A stretch of DNA of 64,000 nt from CAWVSB01 sp046710535 (GTDB lineage Bacteria; Pseudomonadota; Gammaproteobacteria; Pseudomonadales; CAWVSB01), in the NCBI GenBank assembly GCA_046710535.1, contig JBKEHH010000011.1:41603-105602 (forward strand). Direction: 5' to 3'. A program made the position numbers and the translations under genes. The notes beneath the pieces are model-generated. The model worked only from the letters and a program-made list of their open reading frames with translations, did not search any database and was not told the origin of the DNA. Shown here one piece after another: positions 8,918 to 17,007 of the stretch. Position 1 is the stretch's first letter, and the number at the start of each line of letters is the position of its first letter.

Positions 8918-9646
8918 ATGACACCAGCAAGACTGAGTAAAATAAAACAAGTATTGTCTCAACGACAGCCAGATTTAACGGTTATAACTGACCATGTCCA
9001 CAAAGGACGTAATTTGTCGGCTATTGTCAGAACCTGTGATGCCGCAGGTATTCAAGATATTACTGCAGTGATAGAAGAGAACGAGAGCTATAGAGCCTTT
9101 TTGCGCGCGGCCATGGGTAGTCATCAGTGGGTTGATGTGCATAAGCAAGTCGGTTTACAGACGGTAATAGATCAGAAAAAACAACAGGGTTTTCAAGTGG
9201 TTGCAGCACATCCTGGTGATGGAGCAAAGGATTTTCGCAAGATCGACTACACCAAGCCAACGGCTATATTACTAGGTGGTGAACTAGTCGGGGTTAGCGG
9301 CGAAGGTTTGCAATTAGCTGATGAGTTAGTGGTTATTCCGATGATGGGTATGGTGGCATCACTCAATGTCTCGGTGGCGGCAGCAATTATTCTTACTGAG
9401 GTGCAACAGCAACGTCAGCAAGCGGGTCTCTATGAAGGGCCTAGGATTCCTAATAAACAATATGAAGAGCTATTGTTTCGCTGGGGTTATCCGCGGTTGG
9501 CTAAGTTTTGTCAGCAACGCCATATTCCGTATCCCAAACTAAACGATGACGGAGATATTATTGATACTGATCAGTGGCGCGCAGCGGTTGATAAATCGGC
9601 GGCAAAAACGGCGGCCAGAAGAAGAAGGAATGCGGCGTTAATCTAG
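8918..9646 (+). CDS. trmH: tRNA (guanosine(18)-2'-O)-methyltransferase
   Basis: SpoU-family knotted methyltransferase that 2'-O-methylates G18 in the tRNA D-loop using SAM. Family motifs are NLSAIVRTCDAAGI (motif 1, about 32-45), LLGGELVGVS (motif 2) and IPMMGMVASLNVSVA (motif 3, forming the trefoil knot). The length of 242 residues is normal for TrmH. The C-terminus overlaps the convergent potassium channel gene by 9 bases. Confidence 0.92.
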   Translation: MTPARLSKIKQVLSQRQPDLTVITDHVHKGRNLSAIVRTCDAAGIQDITAVIEENESYRAFLRAAMGSHQWVDVHKQVGLQTVIDQKKQQGFQVVAAHPGDGAKDFRKIDYTKPTAILLGGELVGVSGEGLQLADELVVIPMMGMVASLNVSVAAAIILTEVQQQRQQAGLYEGPRIPNKQYEELLFRWGYPRLAKFCQQRHIPYPKLNDDGDIIDTDQWRAAVDKSAAKTAARRRRNAALI

Positions 9647-10459
9647 CGAATGACCACAATGTTTACAGTATTGTGCATCAGTTTCATGGCCATAACGGCC
9701 ACAGCTATTGCACAAAGCATTTTTTCTTTCACGGGTTATTTCGGCAGCTATACCGGCGGTAATAATACCAGTAGGCACCGCAACAATGGCATAGCCCATT
9801 AACATAGTCAGCGAGGCCAATACTTGGCCAATAAATGTTTGCGGCGCTATATCGCCATAGCCGACAGTTGTGATGGTAACAATAGCCCAGTAAATGCTTT
9901 TAGGGATTGAGCTAAAGCCGTTTTCAGGGCCCTCGATTGCGTACATTAATGAGCCAAAAATAGTGGTGAGTATGCAAATAATAAACATAAATACCATAAT
10001 TTTATGGCGCGACATTATCATCGCACGAGTTAGTATATTGGCCTCTTTCACAAAACGAATGAGCTTCAATACGCGAAATATTCGCAGTACCCGCAAGAGG
10101 CGGACAACAATTAAAAATCCTCCACTGCCGAAGAAGAAGGTGATATAGGTGGGCAGTACTGACAATAAGTCGATCATGCCGTAAAAAGAGCGAAAATATT
10201 TAAGTGGTTGCGGCGAGCAATAGAGGCGCACAAAGTATTCGATAGTAAATAGAATGGTGAAACCCCATTCTGCGTAAAAAATCAAATCGTGATATTTATA
10301 ATCAATTCCATCGACTGTAGAAAGCATAACCAGTAAAACACTGATTAAAATGGCATAAATAAGCACGATATCGAAGAATTGACCTGCTGGAGTCTCAGTG
10401 CCAAAAATAATTTCGTTTAGCTTCCCTCTAAGCGGGGCATGAAAACCATAATTACTCAT
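9638..10459 (-). CDS. Voltage-gated potassium channel with C-terminal zinc ribbon
   Basis: A six-transmembrane ion-transporter subunit of 273 residues. The S4-like segment (about 119-138) has regularly spaced arginines (RLLRVLRIFRVLKLIR). The pore carries the potassium selectivity filter TTVGYGD (197-203). The C-terminus has four cysteines (C250, C253, C265, C268) forming a probable zinc ribbon, CNSC...CKHC. Family knowledge supports a tetrameric inner-membrane K+ channel. The zinc ribbon could serve assembly or gating, which is inference. Confidence 0.9.
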   Translation of the reverse strand: MSNYGFHAPLRGKLNEIIFGTETPAGQFFDIVLIYAILISVLLVMLSTVDGIDYKYHDLIFYAEWGFTILFTIEYFVRLYCSPQPLKYFRSFYGMIDLLSVLPTYITFFFGSGGFLIVVRLLRVLRIFRVLKLIRFVKEANILTRAMIMSRHKIMVFMFIICILTTIFGSLMYAIEGPENGFSSIPKSIYWAIVTITTVGYGDIAPQTFIGQVLASLTMLMGYAIVAVPTGIITAGIAAEITRERKNALCNSCGRYGHETDAQYCKHCGHSLD

Positions 10460-10496
10460 AAATACTCACCCAATAAATTCTAATCAAATAATTGGT

Positions 10497-11012
10497 CTAT
10501 AAATTTTGGCTATTACAATGTTCTGGCAAGCTAAGGTCGTCTACCACGTCAACCAGCACTTTTGTTGTATCACAATCTAGTTTGGTATTGTCGGCAAGAT
10601 TTACCTTTTTCAAATAGCTCAAGTCAGATAGGCGCGATACGTCGGTAATCTTGTTGTTGGAAAGATCTACGGTTTTTAGTGCTGATAGCTCGTTTAGCAA
10701 GCTGATATCCGCAATTGAATTGTCATTCATAATCAGTACTTCGAGCTTATAAAAACGCTCTAAGCCGACTAGTGTTTCAATTCCTGCGTTAGTGCAGGAC
10801 AGTTTGGTTAATTGTACTACGGCAGTAATATTCTTATCTTTAACAGTTTGCAGCATACAGTCGTTTAAGGCGCCATCGGCTACGCGCATTTTGGTCAGCA
10901 GTTTAGGTGGCGTGTAAACCACATTATCGTTAATTTTTATGTCGTAGTCAGCGCAGGCTGTTAATAAAATTACAGTTATAATAGGGCTTAGCTTTTTTAA
11001 GGTATGATGCAT
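10497..11012 (-). CDS. Leucine-rich-repeat lipoprotein
   Basis: A 171-residue protein from the ATG at 11012. The signal ends in a lipobox, ILLTAC, with Cys20, so it should be lipid-anchored. Four or so short leucine-rich repeats (about 60-150) follow, with units such as LEVLIMNDNSIADIS and LKTVDLSNNKITDVS, the internalin-like 22-residue pattern. Function is unknown; LRR units usually bind proteins. I prefer 11012 over the upstream TTG (11027) and ATG (11018) because the GGA at about 11021-11023 (minus strand) is well spaced for it. A hairpin overlaps that site. Confidence 0.75.
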   Translation of the reverse strand: MHHTLKKLSPIITVILLTACADYDIKINDNVVYTPPKLLTKMRVADGALNDCMLQTVKDKNITAVVQLTKLSCTNAGIETLVGLERFYKLEVLIMNDNSIADISLLNELSALKTVDLSNNKITDVSRLSDLSYLKKVNLADNTKLDCDTTKVLVDVVDDLSLPEHCNSQNL

Positions 11013-11021
11013 CCACATATT

Positions 11022-11040
11022 CCGCAAAAATGGTTTGCGG
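11022..11040. promoter_or_regulatory. Short inverted repeat over the LRR lipoprotein ribosome-binding site
   Basis: CCGCAAA (11022-11028) and TTTGCGG (11034-11040) form a 7-bp stem with a 5-base loop. On the minus strand it covers the GGA used by the lipoprotein start, so it could limit translation. This is inference from base pairing only. Confidence 0.35.
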
Positions 11041-11087
11041 CAAGTTTAGCATAGCTAGAGGCTGTGTCTTGTAAGGAAAATTACTGA

Positions 11088-12320
11088 ATGGCTTTTGATC
11101 CAAACAATACCATCGATAATGCAGACAGCGCGAAGATTGGTATTACACAGCGGGGAAACCTAAAGTTTTTAGAACAAGCGCTGCGTGAGTATTGGAATCT
11201 TGGACAAAACAATGTGTTGTGCTGGAGTATTAACAGTGCCGGTATTAGCGTGCTAATGGTGCCACATTATTTTTTAGCACAGTTTTCATCCAGCATAGAA
11301 AACATTGCTTCTAAAGATCGATTAGACGCTTTGAATGGTCGTTTTGTTCGTAAGTTAATTGCGGGTAAGCGCCAGATGGGTGAAGAAGAGTATGCCGGCA
11401 CAGCTAGACGATTTGATATAACTCCTACCCAAATAGATCTTCCTGTGCCGATTGGTAAAGATGGGCCAGTTCTAGGCGTTATTGAGTCTATGGTGCGTCG
11501 TTACAGTATCAGTTATGTGAGTAAACGAGCGGTACTATTATTTGATATTGTCGATTTTTCCTTGTTTAGTCCGTTTGAGCAAACTAGTCAGATCAGCAGC
11601 TTGTCTTATTCATTAAATGCGGCGTTTAGTAAAATGCTAGCTCATAATATTAATATCGACTTTGCGCGTACTACTACTGGTGATGGTTTTTATATTTGGA
11701 ATCGCAACGTAGATACGATGGCCGATACCCATTTATTTCAATTTATGCTGATGGTGATGGCAAATAATGCAGTGGCGCAGTCAAAGGCCATGGGTAGAAC
11801 TGTACCAACAATACGTACAGGCTTTCATGTGGGTAGTCATTACGAATTTTACCAAGCTCAGGGCGTTAATCCGACAATGTTTAGTTATATCGTTGGCGAT
11901 GTCACCATTGAGTTGGCGCGTATTCTTGAATCAGCTGCTCCCGGTCAAATCTATATCGGTGATTTTACTACCAATATGCCAACTTCCAGTCGTGATTCAG
12001 CATTTTTGATAGAAGTAGATAGCGCCCGTTTTGTTGAGCGTGCGCGTAAGCATTTGGCTTCACTAAAAGGGGTGGAGCTATCTGGCGGTGGTATTGAATC
12101 AATCCATTGTTTTTTGACGGGTGAAACCAGTGTTGCCGGCGGTGAGTCAATTCATCGATTTAAAATTATCGATAAACATGGCCTTAGTCGTAACGCCTAC
12201 AATCTTCGAGTTAATATTCAAACAACTCATGGGCGACCAATTTTATTAGGCTCAAATGCTCGTGCCAATACTACAGACCGTGTTACCGGTGGTATAATGC
12301 GTAGCTCTCGCGAGAAATAA
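11088..12320 (+). CDS. Class III nucleotidyl-cyclase-like protein
   Basis: A 410-residue protein with a central region (about 145-300) resembling the adenylate/guanylate cyclase fold. AVLLFDIVDFS (Asp153, Asp156) matches the FxDIxxFT metal motif. RTTTGDGFYIW (Asp199) matches the second metal motif. VGDVTIELARIL lies where cyclases have VNxAxRL; the Arg is kept, but the Asn seems to be replaced. The N-terminal 140 residues are not recognised. No membrane segment is seen. It may make a cyclic nucleotide or be a non-catalytic relative. AGGA upstream supports the ATG at 11088. It is divergent from the LRR lipoprotein. Confidence 0.66.
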   Translation: MAFDPNNTIDNADSAKIGITQRGNLKFLEQALREYWNLGQNNVLCWSINSAGISVLMVPHYFLAQFSSSIENIASKDRLDALNGRFVRKLIAGKRQMGEEEYAGTARRFDITPTQIDLPVPIGKDGPVLGVIESMVRRYSISYVSKRAVLLFDIVDFSLFSPFEQTSQISSLSYSLNAAFSKMLAHNINIDFARTTTGDGFYIWNRNVDTMADTHLFQFMLMVMANNAVAQSKAMGRTVPTIRTGFHVGSHYEFYQAQGVNPTMFSYIVGDVTIELARILESAAPGQIYIGDFTTNMPTSSRDSAFLIEVDSARFVERARKHLASLKGVELSGGGIESIHCFLTGETSVAGGESIHRFKIIDKHGLSRNAYNLRVNIQTTHGRPILLGSNARANTTDRVTGGIMRSSREK

Positions 12321-12399
12321 TTTTCGATTTTGTGAAATCATTTAAAGATAACTCTTACTAATTCGGTTAAAAATACTAATTTAAATAATGGAGAAATTA

Positions 12400-13056
12400 A
12401 TGATTCGTCTTGGGTTTATCATTGCCTTAGTTATATCTACTACGGCTTGTATGTCGACAGATCCATACACCGGCGATCAAAAAGTAAGTAATACTGCTAA
12501 AGGTGCAAGTATTGGCGCCGTCACCGGAGCCATCATTGGAGCCGCCACCTCGAGTAAAGACGATCGCGAAAAAGGAATATTAACTGGTGCCGTAGCAGGT
12601 GGTGTTATCGTCGGCGGTGTCGGTTTCTATATGGACAAGCAAGAAGCTGCATTGCGACAACAACTAGAAGGCACGGGCGTAAGAATCGCTCGTGAAGGCG
12701 ACAATATTCGCTTAATCATGCCAGGTAACATCACTTTCGATGTAAACCGTTACAATATACGCGGTCAATTTTTACCTGTTTTAGACTCTGTAGGCGTTGT
12801 CCTTGCCGAGTTTGATAAAACCACTGTTATGGTTGAAGGTCACACTGATTCAACTGGCTCGTTTGAAACCAATCAAGTCTTGAGTGAAAATCGTGCAGGG
12901 TCAGTTAGCAGTTATTTAACGCAGCAAGGCGTGGCGTTTAGTCGTGTTCAATCCCAAGGTTTGGGCCCGCGCAACCCTGTTGCCAGTAACGAATCAGCTT
13001 ATGGCCGTGAGCAAAATCGTCGGGTAGAGTTACGTTTGCTGCCAATGGCGCAGTAA
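12400..13056 (+). CDS. OmpA-family lipoprotein with glycine zipper (YiaD-like)
   Basis: A 218-residue outer-membrane lipoprotein. The signal ends in a lipobox, STTAC. A glycine-zipper region (about 30-75: GASIGAVTGAIIGAA and GAVAGGVIVGGVG) follows, then a C-terminal OmpA domain (about 100-215) with EGHTDSTGS and NRRVELRL, which binds peptidoglycan. I start at the ATG at 12400, which has GGAG six to seven bases upstream; an in-frame ATG at 12388 would add four residues but contains that GGAG. rsmJ follows after 7 bases. Confidence 0.88.
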   Translation: MIRLGFIIALVISTTACMSTDPYTGDQKVSNTAKGASIGAVTGAIIGAATSSKDDREKGILTGAVAGGVIVGGVGFYMDKQEAALRQQLEGTGVRIAREGDNIRLIMPGNITFDVNRYNIRGQFLPVLDSVGVVLAEFDKTTVMVEGHTDSTGSFETNQVLSENRAGSVSSYLTQQGVAFSRVQSQGLGPRNPVASNESAYGREQNRRVELRLLPMAQ

Positions 13057-13063
13057 TCGCTTT

Positions 13064-13849
13064 ATGAGCGACAGTAAAGTTATTGTTTTTTATTCAGATG
13101 ACAATTTTGCTGATGCTGCGAAAGGACTAGCGCAAACCACAGGTTTGCCCGTTAAGAAAGGCACCGACTTAAAATTTGAGTCGGTGCCTTTTTGTTTATG
13201 TGTTAATGACCTGGGAATATCACTCAGGCAGTCAGGGAAAAAAGCACCTGGGCCTGTGCGAGTAGACTTTTTGGCAGGCAAGACCAAGCATCGGATGAAT
13301 TATGGCGGTGGTAGAGGTCAGCTTCTGTCAAAGGCTATAGGCGTTAATAAGCGGGCAGGGCTTAAAGTTTTAGATGCTACCGCTGGTTTAGGGCAAGACA
13401 GTTTTGTGCTGGCTACCTTGGGTTGCGATATGACATTAATCGAGCGCTCTCCAGTCGTGGCAGCATTGCTACGTGATGGTATTGAGCGCGGCTTACAAGG
13501 CGACGATGAGGTCGCTGCAGTGCTTGGTCGAATGAATTTAGTCTGCGCAGACTCTATAGATTATTTGCGGCAATTAGCAGAGCCTGTGGATGTAATTTAT
13601 TTAGACCCTATGTATCCACATACCGATAAAACCGCCAAAGTAAAAAAAGAAATGGCAGTCTTTCGTGAGATTGTCGGTCAGGATTTAGACCATCAAAAAC
13701 TACTAGCTGAGGCCTTAGAAAAAGCAATTTATCGGGTAGTTGTTAAGCGCCCAAGACTAGGGGCTGAAATTAGTAGTACTAAACCAGCACTGCAGTTAAT
13801 GGGTAAATCATCGCGCTTTGATATTTATACTAATAAAGGTCTTAGCTAA
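13064..13849 (+). CDS. rsmJ: 16S rRNA (guanine(1516)-N(2))-methyltransferase
   Basis: SAM-dependent methyltransferase that modifies G1516 of 16S rRNA. It shows motif I, LDATAGLGQDSFVLA, then LIERSPVVAALL and the catalytic-type VIYLDPMYPH, ending in SSRFDIYTN, all typical of RsmJ (YhiQ). The length of 261 residues is slightly above the usual 250. The extra residues lie near 33-45, exactly where the DNA encodes a perfect 13-bp hairpin followed by a T run (13157-13193). It is only 7 bases downstream of the OmpA lipoprotein, so it is probably cotranscribed or partly attenuated. Confidence 0.9.
   Translation: MSDSKVIVFYSDDNFADAAKGLAQTTGLPVKKGTDLKFESVPFCLCVNDLGISLRQSGKKAPGPVRVDFLAGKTKHRMNYGGGRGQLLSKAIGVNKRAGLKVLDATAGLGQDSFVLATLGCDMTLIERSPVVAALLRDGIERGLQGDDEVAAVLGRMNLVCADSIDYLRQLAEPVDVIYLDPMYPHTDKTAKVKKEMAVFREIVGQDLDHQKLLAEALEKAIYRVVVKRPRLGAEISSTKPALQLMGKSSRFDIYTNKGLS
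13157..13193 (+). terminator. Terminator-like hairpin inside the rsmJ coding sequence
   Basis: AAAGGCACCGACT (13157-13169) pairs perfectly with AGTCGGTGCCTTT (13179-13191) around a 9-base loop. A TTTTT run (13189-13193) closes it, the shape of an intrinsic terminator. It lies 93 bases inside rsmJ and 100 bases after the OmpA lipoprotein stop. Whether it terminates while ribosomes translate through it is unknown. Confidence 0.55.
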
Positions 13850-13852
13850 GCG

Positions 13853-14218
13853 TTAATGTCCTTGCCAATCAATTAGGCTCTCACCATCGCCATCGATTCT
13901 CCACCAGCGATCGTCATTGCTGTCTTCCTTCCAGCCACCTTGGCTTGCTCGAATTTCCTTCTCAAAATACTGCCATGCTTGTTTGGCGCAATCTAAATCG
14001 TCTGCCCATGATGTTTGGTCTGATTGAAACCAAATAGAGGTGAATTTCCCGCTGTTTATTGTAAATACGGTAATAGATTTGTCACCAGTATCGGCTACAA
14101 TTTTATTAGTATTGCGGTTAACGGGTGTAAGTTGTGTTTGCCAGCCTAGATGTTGTAGCCAGTGCTCGGCTTTAGCTGGATTAATATTTTTAACGTAAAT
14201 TTCTATATCAGATTGCAT
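13853..14218 (-). CDS. Conserved-looking hypothetical protein
   Basis: A 121-residue protein I do not recognise. It is rich in Trp and Asp, with the C-terminal stretch NDDRWWRIDGDGESLIDW. It has no signal peptide or membrane segment, so it is probably a small cytoplasmic globular protein. The start of the sequence (IEIYVKNINPAKAEHWLQHLGW) is faintly like a glyoxalase/VOC-type fold, which is not enough to name it. It follows dapE after 6 bases on the same strand, which suggests the same operon. Confidence 0.6.
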   Translation of the reverse strand: MQSDIEIYVKNINPAKAEHWLQHLGWQTQLTPVNRNTNKIVADTGDKSITVFTINSGKFTSIWFQSDQTSWADDLDCAKQAWQYFEKEIRASQGGWKEDSNDDRWWRIDGDGESLIDWQGH

Positions 14219-14224
14219 AAAATG

Positions 14225-15370
14225 TTACGCGTCGCTAGCCAGTAAGTTAACCAACACTTGCTGATAAATATTGGTCAATACATTTAGATCGTTCACCTTA
14301 ACGCATTCATTGGTTTTATGAATAGTGGCATTGACCGGCCCAAGCTCAACCAGTTGAGACCCTGTTGGTGCTATGAACCTGCCGTCAGATGTACCGCCAG
14401 CGGTAGATAATTCAGTATCCAATCCGGTGGTCGATTTTATGGCAGCTTTAACTGCATCAATTAAACTACCAGCCGATGTCAAAAATGGTTGGCCGCTTAA
14501 ATGCCAGTCAAGCTGATAATCTAGTCCGTGCTTAGCTAAAATTTCTGCGGTGCGCTGTTTAATCAAATTTGCGGTTAATTCAGTTGAAAACCTAAAATTA
14601 AATGTCGCGCTTAAGTTGCCAGGAATAACATTGGTCGCCCCTGTACCGCTGTTTATGTTCGAAATTTGAAATGAGGTAGCAGGAAAGAAATCATTACCGT
14701 TATCCCACTTAGTGGTGGCAAGTTCTGCCAGAGCAGGTGCTGCACGGTGTATTGGGTTGTCGGCCAAATGTGGGTAGGCCACATGACCTTGAATGCCATT
14801 AATAGTCATCACGCAACCCAATGACCCGCGACGGCCATTTTTTATCACATCGCCAGTTTCATTTGTACTCGAAGGCTCGCCGACCACGCACCAATCAATA
14901 TGCTCGCCTTGTTCTTGCAAGTAATCGATTACTTTTACTGTACCGTTAATGGCAATACCTTCTTCATCGGCGGTAATCAAGAACGCAATACGTCCGCTGT
15001 GATTTGGATGCTGAGCAACAAAATTTTCACAGGCAACAACCATGGCTGCTAGTGATCCCTTCATGTCTGCTGCACCACGGCCATATAGCATGCCGTCACG
15101 TATTTCCGGTTTAAACGGATGGCTGGCCCATTCTTCAACTGGGCCTGTTGGCACCACATCGGTATGACCAGCGAAAGCTAATATTGGGCCAGAATCCCCA
15201 TGTACTGCCCAAAAATTATCAATATTGCCAAAGCGTAAATGAGTCACCTCAAAGCCAATGGCTTCTAAGCGCTCACACATTAAGGGTTGGCAGCCCGCAT
15301 CTTCGGGCGTAACCGATGCGCGGCTGATTAATTCAGACGCTAAGGAAATAGTGGCAGAGTGATCAGTCAT
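14225..15370 (-). CDS. dapE: Succinyl-diaminopimelate desuccinylase
   Basis: Zinc-dependent M20 amidohydrolase cleaving N-succinyl-LL-diaminopimelate in lysine and peptidoglycan precursor synthesis. Metal ligands and the catalytic Glu are visible in FAGHTDVVPTG, GRGAADMKGS and ITADEEGIAINGT. The C-terminal HKTNECV supplies the last His. The length of 381 residues is typical. It follows dapD after 10 bases in the run arsC-like, dapD, dapE. Confidence 0.95.
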   Translation of the reverse strand: MTDHSATISLASELISRASVTPEDAGCQPLMCERLEAIGFEVTHLRFGNIDNFWAVHGDSGPILAFAGHTDVVPTGPVEEWASHPFKPEIRDGMLYGRGAADMKGSLAAMVVACENFVAQHPNHSGRIAFLITADEEGIAINGTVKVIDYLQEQGEHIDWCVVGEPSSTNETGDVIKNGRRGSLGCVMTINGIQGHVAYPHLADNPIHRAAPALAELATTKWDNGNDFFPATSFQISNINSGTGATNVIPGNLSATFNFRFSTELTANLIKQRTAEILAKHGLDYQLDWHLSGQPFLTSAGSLIDAVKAAIKSTTGLDTELSTAGGTSDGRFIAPTGSQLVELGPVNATIHKTNECVKVNDLNVLTNIYQQVLVNLLASDA

Positions 15371-15380
15371 AGTTATCAGC

Positions 15381-16421
15381 TTAGTTGTGTACGTGTAATG
15401 ATTCGTTTAATTCAATAACCGACTTATTGGTTAAGCATTCAATTGCACCGCTTAATGAATTGCGGCGAAATAATAAGTCAGACTGACCAGCAAGGTCCCG
15501 AGCTTTAGCTTGACCAGCAATTTCGCCATTCTCGCCAACCATATTTACCTTGGTGCCAGCGGTAATATAAAGGCCAGCTTCTACGGTACAGCGGTCGCCT
15601 AGTGGCAAACCAATACCGGCATTAGCGCCAATCAAGCATTCGTCGCCAACTGAAATAACCGTTGAATTACCACCAGACAAAGTTCCCATGGTCGAGCAGC
15701 CGCCGCCAAGGTCAGAGCCTTTGCCAACATAAACTCCAGCAGATATACGGCCTTCAATCATCCCTGGACCTTCGGTACCAGCATTAAAATTGACAAAACC
15801 TTCGTGCATAATCGTTGTACCTTCACCAAGATATGCGCCTAATCTTACGCGAGCAGTGTGGGCAATTCGCACGCCTGTTGGCACAACATAGCTGGTCATT
15901 TTAGGAAATTTATCTACCGAGATAACTTCAATAAACGAGCCTTCAATGCGGGCTTGCAGTTGTCTTTGCGGCAACTCGTTAATATCAATAGCGCCGTCGT
16001 TAGTCCATGCCACATTGGGCAATACACCAAATAAACCAGTTAAATCAGTACCGTGCGGTTTGACTAAACGATGCGATAACAAATGAAGTTTCAAATAACC
16101 TTCTGGCACGCTGCTGGGGGCGCTATCAGTTGCCAAAATAGTTATTACCAATGGGCTATTACTTGCAGCTAAGCTCGCGGCTGCTGCTTTTTGGTCGCTA
16201 TCGCTTAGCCCAGCGCCAACCGCTTTCATTTGCTCACTGCTTACCGCTAGTGCTTCGTTACCACCTTGGTAACTGCAGCTGCTGGCAATCGCATCTATGT
16301 CAGCTTTGTTAATATTGATCGCTGGAGCAGGGTAGAACACCTCTAACCACTCGCCATTGCTATTTTGCGTGCCTACACCTAAACCTAATGAAAAAATGGT
16401 ATCGCTCATGTTATCTATCAA
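15381..16421 (-). CDS. dapD: 2,3,4,5-tetrahydropyridine-2,6-dicarboxylate N-succinyltransferase, long type
   Basis: Succinylates tetrahydrodipicolinate, committing it to the succinylase branch of diaminopimelate synthesis. At 346 residues it is the long form found in Pseudomonas-type bacteria, not the 274-residue enterobacterial form. The C-terminal half (about 180-300) is a left-handed hexapeptide-repeat helix, with units around VRLGAYLGEGTTIMHEGFV and GNSTVISVGDECLIGANAGI. It starts 3 bases after the ArsC-like gene stop. Confidence 0.94.
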   Translation of the reverse strand: MIDNMSDTIFSLGLGVGTQNSNGEWLEVFYPAPAININKADIDAIASSCSYQGGNEALAVSSEQMKAVGAGLSDSDQKAAAASLAASNSPLVITILATDSAPSSVPEGYLKLHLLSHRLVKPHGTDLTGLFGVLPNVAWTNDGAIDINELPQRQLQARIEGSFIEVISVDKFPKMTSYVVPTGVRIAHTARVRLGAYLGEGTTIMHEGFVNFNAGTEGPGMIEGRISAGVYVGKGSDLGGGCSTMGTLSGGNSTVISVGDECLIGANAGIGLPLGDRCTVEAGLYITAGTKVNMVGENGEIAGQAKARDLAGQSDLLFRRNSLSGAIECLTNKSVIELNESLHVHN

Positions 16422-16424
16422 CCT

Positions 16425-16772
16425 CTAATTAAATATTGCATGGTATTGGTCGGCTTCAAAGCCAACAAATACAGAATCGTCGATGGTTAGCACAGGACGT
16501 TTTATCAGAGTTGGATTTGCTAACAATAAACCCAACGCGGTCTGCTCGCTTAAACCTTCCTTTTGCTCGTCGCTTAACTGCTTCCAGCTGGTAGAGCGTT
16601 TATTAACTACTACATCAAGCCCAGCCAGATCTAACCAACGTTTAACTTCCGTCTTGTCTACACCATCTTCACGTACGTCTACGAAAGTGTAATCACTGCC
16701 GTTAGCTTCTAGCCATTTACATGCTTTCTTTACAGTGTCGCAGTTTTTAATACCGTATACCGTTGCGGGCAT
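16425..16772 (-). CDS. ArsC/Spx-family reductase-like protein (YffB type)
   Basis: A 115-residue thioredoxin-fold protein of the ArsC/Spx family. It has the N-terminal YGIKNCDTVKKA motif with a single active-site Cys and later KRSTSWKQL and LLLANPTLIKRPVL. It is the YffB type commonly found next to dapD/dapE, whose substrate is not settled; it is not a proven arsenate reductase. It is the first gene of the dapD-dapE run. Confidence 0.88.
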   Translation of the reverse strand: MPATVYGIKNCDTVKKACKWLEANGSDYTFVDVREDGVDKTEVKRWLDLAGLDVVVNKRSTSWKQLSDEQKEGLSEQTALGLLLANPTLIKRPVLTIDDSVFVGFEADQYHAIFN

Positions 16773-17007
16773 GGAATTGTCCTGTATTGGTGTTTTAATT
16801 GCCCAGTTCTAAGGCTAAGTAGCATACCATTGGAAGCGTATTTGGTTAAGCAATAGAGGCAATAATTACAGCGTTTCGACAAGATGATCTTGGAGGGCTA
16901 AATCTCTTGTGATTTAAACTGTGTGCTATACGGTAGAGTAACATTCCCGTTTTGTCATTTATCTATCCGCTTGATAGCTGGCCGAGCGCTAAGTATTAGG
17001 CAGCTTA

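Noticed and set aside
13157..13193. Resemblance of GGCACCGACT/AGTCGGTGCC to the last hairpin of a tracrRNA
   Set aside because: There is no Cas gene or repeat array, and the stem lies in frame inside rsmJ; the likeness is coincidental.
16425..16772. True arsenate reductase
   Set aside because: No arsenic genes are nearby, and the YffB-type position next to dapD/dapE does not support that role.
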